Source of the DNA: an uncultured Collinsella sp.
Lineage (GTDB): Bacteria; Actinomycetota; Coriobacteriia; Coriobacteriales; Coriobacteriaceae
Reading direction: 5' to 3'
Assembly (NCBI GenBank): GCA_959602875.1
Contig: CAUGVQ010000076.1
Span: forward strand, 1-10,296
Length of the DNA: 10,296 nucleotides
Part shown: piece after piece, positions 5,850 to 10,296 of the stretch
How the letters are laid out: the number at the start of each line of letters is the position of its first letter
Numbering within the stretch: position 1 is the stretch's first letter
Program-made: the position numbers and the translations under genes
The notes under the pieces: model-generated
The model's database searches: none
The model's input: the letters and a program-made list of their open reading frames with translations, nothing else
What the model was told of the DNA's origin: nothing

Positions 5850-6575
5850 TCAGTGGGTCGGGCGCAGGGCGGTCTCGCTAAAGGCAAAGAAGCCCGGCTT
5901 CTGGTGGGACTCAGTGTATTCGATCATGATGCCGTCGGCGTCAAAGGTGTGCGAACGCATCACGCCCACCGCGTTGAGGCCGTCCAGGTCAAGGACACGG
6001 CGATCGGTGTCGTTTGCCGCCTCGATGGTGATGACGCGGCGACTCGTGGCGATGCGTATGCCGAGGGTCCCCTCGAGGTAGGCGTAGACCGAGTGCGCAA
6101 CCACCTCGGGCGTGAGGCCGGGCACCGCATCGGCCAGATAGTAACTGTCGTCGGTGGAGATGGCGACGCCGTCCGCGTGGCGGGCGCGCAGGATGTGCGC
6201 AAGGCGGCTGCCCTCCTCAAAACCGGTCAGCTGGGCGAGCTCCTCGTCTGCGATGACTTCCTCGCAGATAATCGGTTCGGTGCGGGGAGAGAACCCGCAG
6301 CGGTCGGCGAGCTCGTTGAAGGTCTCGAGCCCAATGTAGCCCTCCCGCTTGGCGATAGCAGGGTTGCGGATCACGCGCACGCCCTTGCCCTGCTGCGCCT
6401 GCACGTAGCCGTCTTGGGCGAGCATGCCGAGCGCGCGGCGAATCGAGCTCCGCGAGCAGGAGAACTCCTGTGTGAGCTCGTTTTCCGAGGGGAGGAACTC
6501 CTGGTAGCCGTACGTTCCGTCCTCAATGCGCTCGCGCAGGTCGCGGTAGATGTTTAAAAAGACCGTCTTAGGCAC
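5850..6575 (-). CDS. GntR/HutC-family regulator with UTRA domain (TreR-like), first copy
   Basis: A 241-residue protein: N-terminal winged helix (residues 1-70) with LPSENELTQEF, CSRSSIRRAL and GYVQAQQGKGVRVI, then a UTRA ligand-binding domain (about 90-238). The QQGKGV wing motif is characteristic of TreR and close relatives, whose UTRA domains bind sugar phosphates; the actual effector here is unknown. The start is GTG at 6573-6575, supported by AAGAGGTGG just upstream. It is about 42% identical by eye, over the DNA-binding domain, to the regulator at 7315-8049, so the two are paralogues. It is first in an apparent operon with rmuC (40-base gap) and nth. An 11-bp candidate operator lies right behind its -10, implying autorepression, and a second copy faces the divergent flavoprotein gene. 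Confidence 0.9.
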   Translation of the reverse strand: MPKTVFLNIYRDLRERIEDGTYGYQEFLPSENELTQEFSCSRSSIRRALGMLAQDGYVQAQQGKGVRVIRNPAIAKREGYIGLETFNELADRCGFSPRTEPIICEEVIADEELAQLTGFEEGSRLAHILRARHADGVAISTDDSYYLADAVPGLTPEVVAHSVYAYLEGTLGIRIATSRRVITIEAANDTDRRVLDLDGLNAVGVMRSHTFDADGIMIEYTESHQKPGFFAFSETALRPTH

Positions 6576-6589
6576 AAGACCACCTCTTG

Positions 6590-6600
6590 TTGTACGAACA
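6590..6600 (-). promoter_or_regulatory. Candidate operator of the first GntR regulator (own promoter)
   Basis: TTGTACGAACA here is identical to the sequence at 6684-6694, 94 bp away, in the other half of the divergent region. It is an imperfect dyad of the TTGT-N4-ACA(A) form known for TreR-type repressors. It lies just downstream of a minus-strand -10 TATGAT (plus-strand 6611-6616), overlapping the expected early transcribed region. Confidence 0.6.
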
Positions 6601-6610
6601 TGCTCCCACC

Positions 6611-6616
6611 ATCATA
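6611..6616 (-). promoter_or_regulatory. Candidate -10 of the GntR-rmuC-nth operon
   Basis: On the minus strand this reads TATGAT, five of six matches to consensus. The hexamer 17 bp upstream (TGAGGC) is a poor -35. The start of transcription would be near 6604, about 28 bases before the GTG. Confidence 0.4.
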
Positions 6617-6678
6617 CCGCTCTCAGGCAGCGCGCCTCACGACGGTCGTTTCGCGCCGTTTACAGGGGCGGTACACAC

Positions 6679-6712
6679 TTGACTTGTACGAACAGGCTTG
6701 CCAAGATGTGAT
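6679..6712 (+). promoter_or_regulatory. Candidate flavoprotein promoter overlapped by an operator
   Basis: Two overlapping sigma-70-like pairings are possible: TTGACT (6679-6684) with CAAGAT (6702-6707), or TTGTAC (6684-6689) with TGTGAT (6707-6712), both at 17 bp. The 11-bp site TTGTACGAACA (6684-6694) lies in the spacer or on the -35, a position suited to repression by the divergent GntR regulator. A palindrome GCCGTACGGC (6733-6742) lies in the leader. Confidence 0.5.
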
Positions 6713-6770
6713 GCATCGGTACCCGTGATGTGGCCGTACGGCAGAATCTACTTGTGGGAGATGGGCTGCC

Positions 6771-7310
6771 ATGATTCGAAAAGACCGTGAGATTACCAAT
6801 TTGGGCGAGCAGCTTGCCATCTTGCGCGACTGCGACGCATGCCGCATTGCGCTGAACGACCCCGAGACGGGGTTTCCCTACGTGGTCCCGTTGAACTTTG
6901 GGCTGGATGTTGAGGGCGAGCAGATCTACCTGTACTTTCATAGTGCCCGCCGGGGCAGAAAGCTCGACCTTATCGCCCAAGACAACCGGGCAACGTTTGA
7001 GGTGGACTGCGACCATCGCTTCATCTTCTACGACGAGCGCATGAGCTGCACCATGGGATACCGCAGCGTCATCGGTCACGGCACGATTGAGATAGTGCCA
7101 GACGACCAAAAGGTTGCCGGCCTCAAGATCATCATGCGCCACTATCACGAGGACGACTTTCCCTTTAACCCCAAGACGGTGCCCGCGACCACGGTCTGGC
7201 GCCTGAAGGTGCTCGATATGGTGGGGAAGTTCCGTGACAACGAGCATCCCGGCGAGCATCGTCTTCCGCTGCCCGCAACAGGTCCCGTTGCCGTACGGCG
7301 GGGCGCCTAG
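6771..7310 (+). CDS. Pyridoxamine 5'-phosphate oxidase-like flavoprotein (NimA-type)
   Basis: A 179-residue protein of the split-barrel FMN-binding fold, nearest to the NimA/Pyridox_ox_2 group. Visible motifs are an N-terminal RKDREI, PYVVPLNFG (36-44), YLYFHSARRGRKLDLI (53-68), the strand with FEVDCD (76-81), and YRSVIGHGTIEIV (97-109), followed by RHYH (123-126). Members bind FMN or heme; some reduce nitroimidazoles, but most have unknown substrates, so nitro-drug resistance should not be assumed. The ATG is preceded by GGGAG about 12 bases upstream. It is transcribed divergently from the first GntR regulator and shares its operator sequence. It meets the second GntR gene tail to tail with 4 bases between stop codons and no terminator. 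The last 20 residues (LPLPATGPVAVRRGA end) look unstructured. Confidence 0.88.
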   Translation: MIRKDREITNLGEQLAILRDCDACRIALNDPETGFPYVVPLNFGLDVEGEQIYLYFHSARRGRKLDLIAQDNRATFEVDCDHRFIFYDERMSCTMGYRSVIGHGTIEIVPDDQKVAGLKIIMRHYHEDDFPFNPKTVPATTVWRLKVLDMVGKFRDNEHPGEHRLPLPATGPVAVRRGA

Positions 7311-7314
7311 CCGC

Positions 7315-8049
7315 CTAGCCGCGGGGGATGCCCGAGCGCAGCACCGTCTCGTGCAGCGCAAAGAACGAGGGCACCTGCTTGGTCTCGGTGTATTCCATCA
7401 ATGTGCCGTCGATGCGGTAGGTTTTGCCGCGCACGACAGCCAGGCTGTCAAAGTCACCCAGGTCAAGGCAGCGACGGTCCTCTTTGGTGGGGTGCTCGAC
7501 GGTCACGTCGCGCGTGCCCGTTCCGATTTTTATGCCGAGGTCTTCCTCCAGATACCGGTAGATGGAGTCTTCGGCGAGCTCCGGCGTGAGGCCGGGTACC
7601 GTTGAGCTGAGGTAGTAGCTGTCGTCGCTGCCCACTGCAACGCCGTCCGCATAGCGGATGCGCTTTACCCGGGTAAGGTCGCTGCCCTCGGGAAAGCCCG
7701 TGGTGCGCGAAAGCGCCTCGTCGGCAACCAGTAGCTCAAAGACGTTCACCTTGGTCACAAGCGTAAAGCCACGGCGTACGGCAATCTCCTTGAAGGTCTC
7801 GAGCCCGTCCATGCCGCGCGGCGGCTCGCTGGAGGCATCGCGAATGACGCGCACGCCCTTGCCTTGTTGCGGCTGGACATACCCCTCGGCGGCAAGGCTC
7901 GCAAGCGCGCGGCGCACCGTGGTGCGCGAGCAGTCGTAGAGCTCCTTCAGCTCGTTCTCTGAGGGGAGATAGGACTGGTAGGGATAGTCGTCGTTTTCGA
8001 TGGCCTGCTTGATGTCGGCGAAGATATCCTGAAAAACTGACTTCGACAT
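7315..8049 (-). CDS. GntR/HutC-family regulator with UTRA domain (TreR-like), second copy
   Basis: A 244-residue protein with the same layout as the regulator at 5850-6575. The winged helix spans residues 1-70 (LPSENELKELY, CSRTTVRRAL, GYVQPQQGKGVRVI) and the UTRA domain covers about 95-240, with DDSYYLSSTVPGLTPE shared almost exactly with the other copy. The ATG at 8047-8049 has AAGGAA upstream. Candidate operators TTGTCTACAA and TTGTCTACCCAA lie directly upstream, and closely related TTGTCTAGACAA sites control the dehydrogenase and PTS genes. It is therefore very probably the local repressor of the alpha-glucoside locus, relieved by a sugar phosphate. TreR of Bacillus recognises TTGT-N4-ACAA-type palindromes, in agreement. 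The exact inducer is unknown, and trehalose is only one option. Confidence 0.9.
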   Translation of the reverse strand: MSKSVFQDIFADIKQAIENDDYPYQSYLPSENELKELYDCSRTTVRRALASLAAEGYVQPQQGKGVRVIRDASSEPPRGMDGLETFKEIAVRRGFTLVTKVNVFELLVADEALSRTTGFPEGSDLTRVKRIRYADGVAVGSDDSYYLSSTVPGLTPELAEDSIYRYLEEDLGIKIGTGTRDVTVEHPTKEDRRCLDLGDFDSLAVVRGKTYRIDGTLMEYTETKQVPSFFALHETVLRSGIPRG

Positions 8050-8060
8050 TGTGCCGTTCC

Positions 8061-8083
8061 TTGTCTACAACTTGTCTACCCAA
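8061..8083 (-). promoter_or_regulatory. Candidate autoregulatory operators of the second GntR regulator
   Basis: Two tandem TTGTCTA half-sites start at 8061 and 8072, 11 bp (one helical turn) apart. The second, TTGTCTACCCAA, matches the locus palindrome TTGTCTAGACAA at 10 of 12 positions. They lie 12-34 bases upstream of the ATG, overlapping the leader and ribosome-binding region. Confidence 0.6.
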
Positions 8084-8156
8084 GCGTAACGACTTGGCCC
8101 GCCAGCGTCAACGTGCGAGCCGCGTCTCCGTCGGCATATGCCGTCGTCCCATCTAC

Positions 8157-8177
8157 AAGAAAACCCCGCTCGCGGGG
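8157..8177 (-). terminator. Intrinsic terminator of the zinc-dehydrogenase gene
   Basis: On the minus strand CCCCG-CGAG-CGGGG is followed by TTTTCTTG, a short GC stem with a T-rich tail. It is about 65 bases past the dehydrogenase stop and separates that gene from the GntR gene. Confidence 0.7.
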
Positions 8178-8194
8178 AGGGCGGGCGGGGCGGG
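8174..8194 (+). other. Tight G-quadruplex motif
   Basis: Five runs of three or four G (8174-8177, 8179-8181, 8183-8185, 8187-8190, 8192-8194) are separated by single bases A, C, C, C. Single-base loops give the most stable parallel quadruplexes in vitro. The G-rich strand is the template for the leftward dehydrogenase transcript, just before its terminator stem. Confidence 0.65.
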
Positions 8195-8241
8195 AGCGCG
8201 GTGGCTGCTGGATTGCCTGCAGCCCGGCGGCTGGCGCGTCG

Positions 8242-9267
8242 TTACTTCTCGGGCGAGATGATGTACTTGCCGAGGGCGCGGAGCTCCGGGTTGCCGAGGA
8301 TATCCGGCAGCTCATCCAGGCTTGCGACGGCATGTACCATGCTCGACACGTCGAGGCGGCCCGAGTCGATGAGCGCAAGGGCGCGGCGCTGCGTGTAGGG
8401 ATTGATGTAGGACGAGGTGAGTACGAGCTCCTTCTGGAAGATCTCAAAGGGCTTCACGGTAATGGTCTCGTCGGGCTTGGTGAGGCCGAACATCATAACG
8501 GTCGCCTTGTGGCCGGCAAGCTCGATGGCCTGCTCGATGGTGACGGGCTTGCCCACGCACTCGATGACAACATCGATGTTGCCAAAGCCCGCCTCGGCAA
8601 GGCGCGCGGTGGGATCGTCGTTGATGGAGTCGACGGTAAGATCGGCGCCGAGTTGCTCGGCAACGGCGCGCTTGCCCGCGACGGGCTCCAGAAGCGCGAC
8701 CTTGGTGGCGCCCGAGATGCGGGCGAGCTGCATCATGATAAGGCCGATCATGCCGCCGCCAATGACCACCACGGAGCTGCCGGGGTGGATGTTGCACATG
8801 TCGATGCCGTGCAGGCAGCAAGCAACAGGTTCGGTCATAGCGCCCTGCTCAAAGCTCGTGTTGGGGCCGAGCTTGAACACCTGCTGCGCGTCGACCGCGC
8901 AATACTCGGCAAAGCCGCCGTTGACGGTGGTGCCGTAGCCGGTCATGTGCTCGCAGTAATGATCGATGCCGTCACGGCAGGGCTCGCAGCAGCCGCACGG
9001 GTGGTTGGGATCGATGCAGACGCGATCGCCCACGGCAAAGTCGCTCACCTCAGGACCCACCTCGGCGACAACGCCGGAGAACTCGTGGCCCAAGATCGTG
9101 GGAGGCGTCACGTCGGCGGCGCCCTTGTCTCCCTCATAGATGTGGACGTCGGTTCCGCAGACACCGCACGCCTTCACCTGGATGAGGACGTCGTGCGGGC
9201 CCACGTCGGGCTTGGGTGCCTCCTCGATGCGCAGGTCGTGCTTTCCATAGAACATCGCGCTTTTCAT
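8242..9267 (-). CDS. Zinc-dependent medium-chain dehydrogenase (sugar alcohol / sugar-phosphate type)
   Basis: A 341-residue NAD-dependent oxidoreductase of the sorbitol/threonine/galactitol-1-phosphate dehydrogenase branch. The catalytic zinc site is C37 (GVCGTD), H61-E62 (GHEF) and E146 (TEPVAC). The structural zinc site is complete at C91, C94, C97 and C105. The Rossmann motif VIGGGMIG spans 168-175, and E194 at the end of the second strand favours NAD over NADP. The start at 9265-9267 is chosen over the longer frame from 9339 because GGGGAGGA precedes it and MKSAMFYGKHDLRIEE is the normal family start. It is divergent from the PTS EIIC gene, has a palindromic operator at its promoter and its own terminator. 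The substrate is not determinable from sequence; a polyol or sugar phosphate released by the PTS pathway is the best inference. Confidence 0.9.
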   Translation of the reverse strand: MKSAMFYGKHDLRIEEAPKPDVGPHDVLIQVKACGVCGTDVHIYEGDKGAADVTPPTILGHEFSGVVAEVGPEVSDFAVGDRVCIDPNHPCGCCEPCRDGIDHYCEHMTGYGTTVNGGFAEYCAVDAQQVFKLGPNTSFEQGAMTEPVACCLHGIDMCNIHPGSSVVVIGGGMIGLIMMQLARISGATKVALLEPVAGKRAVAEQLGADLTVDSINDDPTARLAEAGFGNIDVVIECVGKPVTIEQAIELAGHKATVMMFGLTKPDETITVKPFEIFQKELVLTSSYINPYTQRRALALIDSGRLDVSSMVHAVASLDELPDILGNPELRALGKYIISPEK

Positions 9268-9339
9268 TTGGGTCCTCCCCAGCTTGCTCGCCCGGCATCG
9301 TAACCGCGGCAAAGATATATGTTGCGGACAGTCTAACAA

Positions 9340-9358
9340 AGTATACTTATCTAGACAA
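9340..9358 (-). promoter_or_regulatory. Promoter -10 and operator of the dehydrogenase gene
   Basis: On the minus strand TATACT (plus-strand 9340-9345) is a good -10. Just upstream, TTATCTAGACAA (plus-strand 9347-9358; TTGTCTAGATAA on the minus strand) matches the locus palindrome at 11 of 12 positions and sits in the -10/-35 spacer. No convincing -35 is seen. An inverted repeat TTTCTAT (9365-9371) / ATAGAAA (9383-9389) follows farther upstream and is unexplained. Confidence 0.6.
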
Positions 9359-9494
9359 GTAAAGTTTCTATCTATATTCCAAATAGAAATGAACAGTCGG
9401 AGTTAAGAGCAGACATCTTTACATAAATATATGCGTTACCAGCTAAAAGAATGATTGGTTTCCGGCGATGAAACGCGCCATAGCCCCATGAGCT

Positions 9495-9528
9495 ACCGTT
9501 CACCGGTAAATAGCGACCGTTTAGCGGT
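9495..9528. repeat. Tandem ACCG-N5-CGGT palindromes, 21 bp apart
   Basis: ACCGTTCACCGGT (9495-9507) and ACCGTTTAGCGGT (9516-9528) agree at 11 of 13 positions. Each is a dyad of ACCG/CGGT around five bases. Their centres are 21 bp apart, two helical turns. They resemble paired binding sites for a regulator unrelated to the TTGT...ACAA system. The right copy overlaps the first TTGTCTAGA site by one base. Confidence 0.55.
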
Positions 9529-9573
9529 TGTCTAGATAGGTACAACCTTGTCTAGACAACTAGAGCGTATGAT
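9528..9573 (+). promoter_or_regulatory. PTS promoter with two GntR-type operators
   Basis: TTGTCTAGATAG (9528-9539) and the perfect palindrome TTGTCTAGACAA (9548-9559) start 20 bp apart, on the same face of the helix. A good -10, TATGAT, lies at 9568-9573, so the perfect site covers the -35 region (no consensus -35 seen). The arrangement is that of a repressor-blocked promoter. Transcription would start near 9580. Confidence 0.65.
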
Positions 9574-9645
9574 GCCGCTAGAAGGGGAGGCACTCGAGCC
9601 GGCGCGATGTGTCTTTTGGGACTCTTCGGATTCATACCTGCACCA

Positions 9646-9671
9646 CGCAGACGTCCGCACGGGCATCTGCG
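9646..9671 (+). promoter_or_regulatory. Hairpin in the EIIC leader next to the ribosome site
   Basis: CGCAGA (9646-9651) pairs with TCTGCG (9666-9671). After a C/A mismatch, GTCC pairs with GGGC (one G-T pair) around loop GCAC. The stem ends six bases before AAGGGAGG (about 9678-9685). No T tract follows, so it is not an intrinsic terminator; a role in mRNA stability or translation is possible. Confidence 0.45.
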
Positions 9672-9694
9672 GGGAGAAAGGGAGGTTCTCTGTC

Positions 9695-10296
9695 ATGATG
9701 CAGAAAATCCAAAAGTTCGGCGGTGCCATGTACACCCCGGCGATCCTCTTTGCCTTCTCGGGCATTGTGGTCGGCCTGGGTACGCTGTTCACCACCGAAG
9801 CCATCTTTGGGTCGCTGGCGGTCGCCGGCAATCCCTGGTACGACTGCTGGAACGTCCTGCTCCAGGGCGGTTGGACGCTCTTCAACCAGATGCCGCTTCT
9901 GTTCTGCGTTGCGCTGCCCATCACGCTCGCCACGCATCAGCAGGCGCGTGCCTGCATGGAGGCGCTTGCCGCGTACCTCACGTTCAACTACTTCGTTAAC
10001 ACGATTCTCGCCCAGTGGGGCGGCGTCTTTGGCGTGGACTTCTCCATCGAGGCCGCGAGCGGCACGGGTCTTGCCACCATCGCGAGCATCAAGACGCTCG
10101 ACATGGGCATGATGGGTGCGCTCATCATCTCGGGCATCACCGTGATGCTCCACAACAAGTTCTTCGATACCGAGCTTCCCGACTGGCTCGGCGTCTTCGG
10201 CGGTTCGGTCTTTGTCTACGCTGTCTCGTTCTTTGTGATGCTGCCGTGCGCCATCATCGCCTGCGTGGTCTGGCCGCCGATTCAGCACGGCATCCA
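9695..10296 (+). CDS. PTS permease EIIC domain, alpha-glucoside/maltose type (3' end outside the window)
   Basis: An open frame from ATG 9695 (second ATG at 9698) runs to the right edge without a stop: 200 codons are visible. AAGGGAGG precedes it by 9 bases. The product begins directly with the EIIC domain (QKIQKFGGAMYTPAILFAF). It continues with family motifs GGWTLFNQMPLLF (58-70), LAAYLTFNYFVN (91-102), IASIKTLDMGMMGALIISG (129-147), HNKFFDTELPDWLGVF (153-168) and several membrane helices (about 15-32, 64-80, 138-152, 170-193). This is the pattern of the alpha-glucoside/maltose EIICB subfamily (AglA, MalB, MalX relatives), which usually carries an EIIB domain at its C-terminus, beyond the edge here. 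Trehalose permeases normally start with EIIB, so the missing N-terminal EIIB argues against trehalose. The exact sugar is not determinable. Confidence 0.85.
   Translation, partial: MMQKIQKFGGAMYTPAILFAFSGIVVGLGTLFTTEAIFGSLAVAGNPWYDCWNVLLQGGWTLFNQMPLLFCVALPITLATHQQARACMEALAAYLTFNYFVNTILAQWGGVFGVDFSIEAASGTGLATIASIKTLDMGMMGALIISGITVMLHNKFFDTELPDWLGVFGGSVFVYAVSFFVMLPCAIIACVVWPPIQHGI

Larger units (their letters stand above)
9268..9694. promoter_or_regulatory. Divergent intergenic control region, no gene
   Basis: No coding frame with a ribosome site is seen here. From left to right it holds the dehydrogenase leader, its promoter and operator, and the TTTCTAT/ATAGAAA repeat. A distinctly AT-rich stretch (about 9340-9460) follows, then two ACCG-N5-CGGT palindromes, two TTGTCTAGA palindromes, a TATGAT -10, and a leader with a hairpin ahead of the EIIC ribosome site. 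The AT-richness contrasts with the flanking coding DNA and suits a regulated promoter region. Confidence 0.7.

Noticed and set aside
4370..6557. Two long plus-strand frames (4370-5434 and 5466-6557) opposite rmuC and the GntR gene
   Set aside because: Both mirror well-supported genes on the minus strand and show arginine-, leucine- and histidine-rich low-complexity translation typical of antisense reading.
6733..7299. GCCGTACGGC palindrome at both ends of the flavoprotein gene (6733-6742 and 7290-7299)
   Set aside because: A 10-bp GC-rich palindrome twice in this composition may be chance; the right copy is inside the coding sequence and no other context supports a function.
8113..9303. 396-codon open frame on the plus strand opposite the dehydrogenase
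   Set aside because: Antisense shadow in GC-rich DNA: the opposite strand encodes a complete zinc dehydrogenase with all zinc ligands, and this frame has no ribosome site or recognisable motif.
9465..9483. Possible catabolite-response element near GATGAAACGCGCCA
   Set aside because: It begins TGAAA but does not align with the cre consensus across the central CG; too many mismatches to claim.
10210..10222. TTGTCTACGCTG inside the EIIC coding sequence as another operator
   Set aside because: Only the left half-site matches, it lies well inside a coding region and there is no promoter near it.

Overview
The window is GC-rich chromosomal DNA with densely packed genes, many CGC/CGT arginine codons and purine-rich Shine-Dalgarno sequences. 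The gene set is rubrerythrin, a cluster-less MutY-like glycosylase, HicAB, TreR-type GntR regulators and an alpha-glucoside PTS permease. This suggests an anaerobic gut actinobacterium of the class Coriobacteriia, most likely Collinsella or a close relative. The taxonomic call is an inference from gene content and composition, not from a marker gene.

Layout, left to right. Positions 1-51 are the 3' half of a tRNA-Asp(GTC) with encoded CCA, followed by a strong intrinsic terminator. Positions 233-2288 (+) hold an oxidative-stress-flavoured run: an Rrf2-family regulator with candidate Fe-S cysteines, a MutY-like glycosylase lacking the usual Fe-S cysteines, and rubrerythrin. Rubrerythrin is followed by a long imperfect hairpin, a G-rich tract and a small membrane protein of unknown function (2535-2978). 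A HicA/HicB toxin-antitoxin pair follows (3023-3720); hicA was found by direct reading and has atypical codon use. Reading leftwards, a GntR/UTRA regulator (6575-5850), rmuC (5809-4412) and nth (4410-3751) form a tight minus-strand operon. A NimA/PNPOx-like flavoprotein gene (6771-7310, +) is divergent from the regulator.

The right third is a carbohydrate locus. It has a second, paralogous GntR/UTRA (TreR-like) regulator (8049-7315, -), a zinc-dependent medium-chain dehydrogenase (9267-8242, -) and, divergently, the start of an alpha-glucoside-type PTS EIIC (9695 to the right edge, +). Copies of a TTGTCTAGACAA-like palindrome lie upstream of the regulator, the dehydrogenase and the EIIC gene. 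This points to one local regulon controlled by the 7315-8049 regulator. The other GntR regulator has two identical 11-bp sites (TTGTACGAACA), one at its own promoter and one at the divergent flavoprotein promoter. The two sets share the TTGT...ACA ends but differ in the centre, as expected for paralogues that have separated their specificities.

The divergent 9268-9694 gap is the most information-rich non-coding stretch. It holds four types of inverted repeat, including a second tandem palindrome (ACCG-N5-CGGT, 21 bp apart) that the GntR regulator does not explain. I see no CRISPR array, insertion sequence, prophage gene or evident new defence system.
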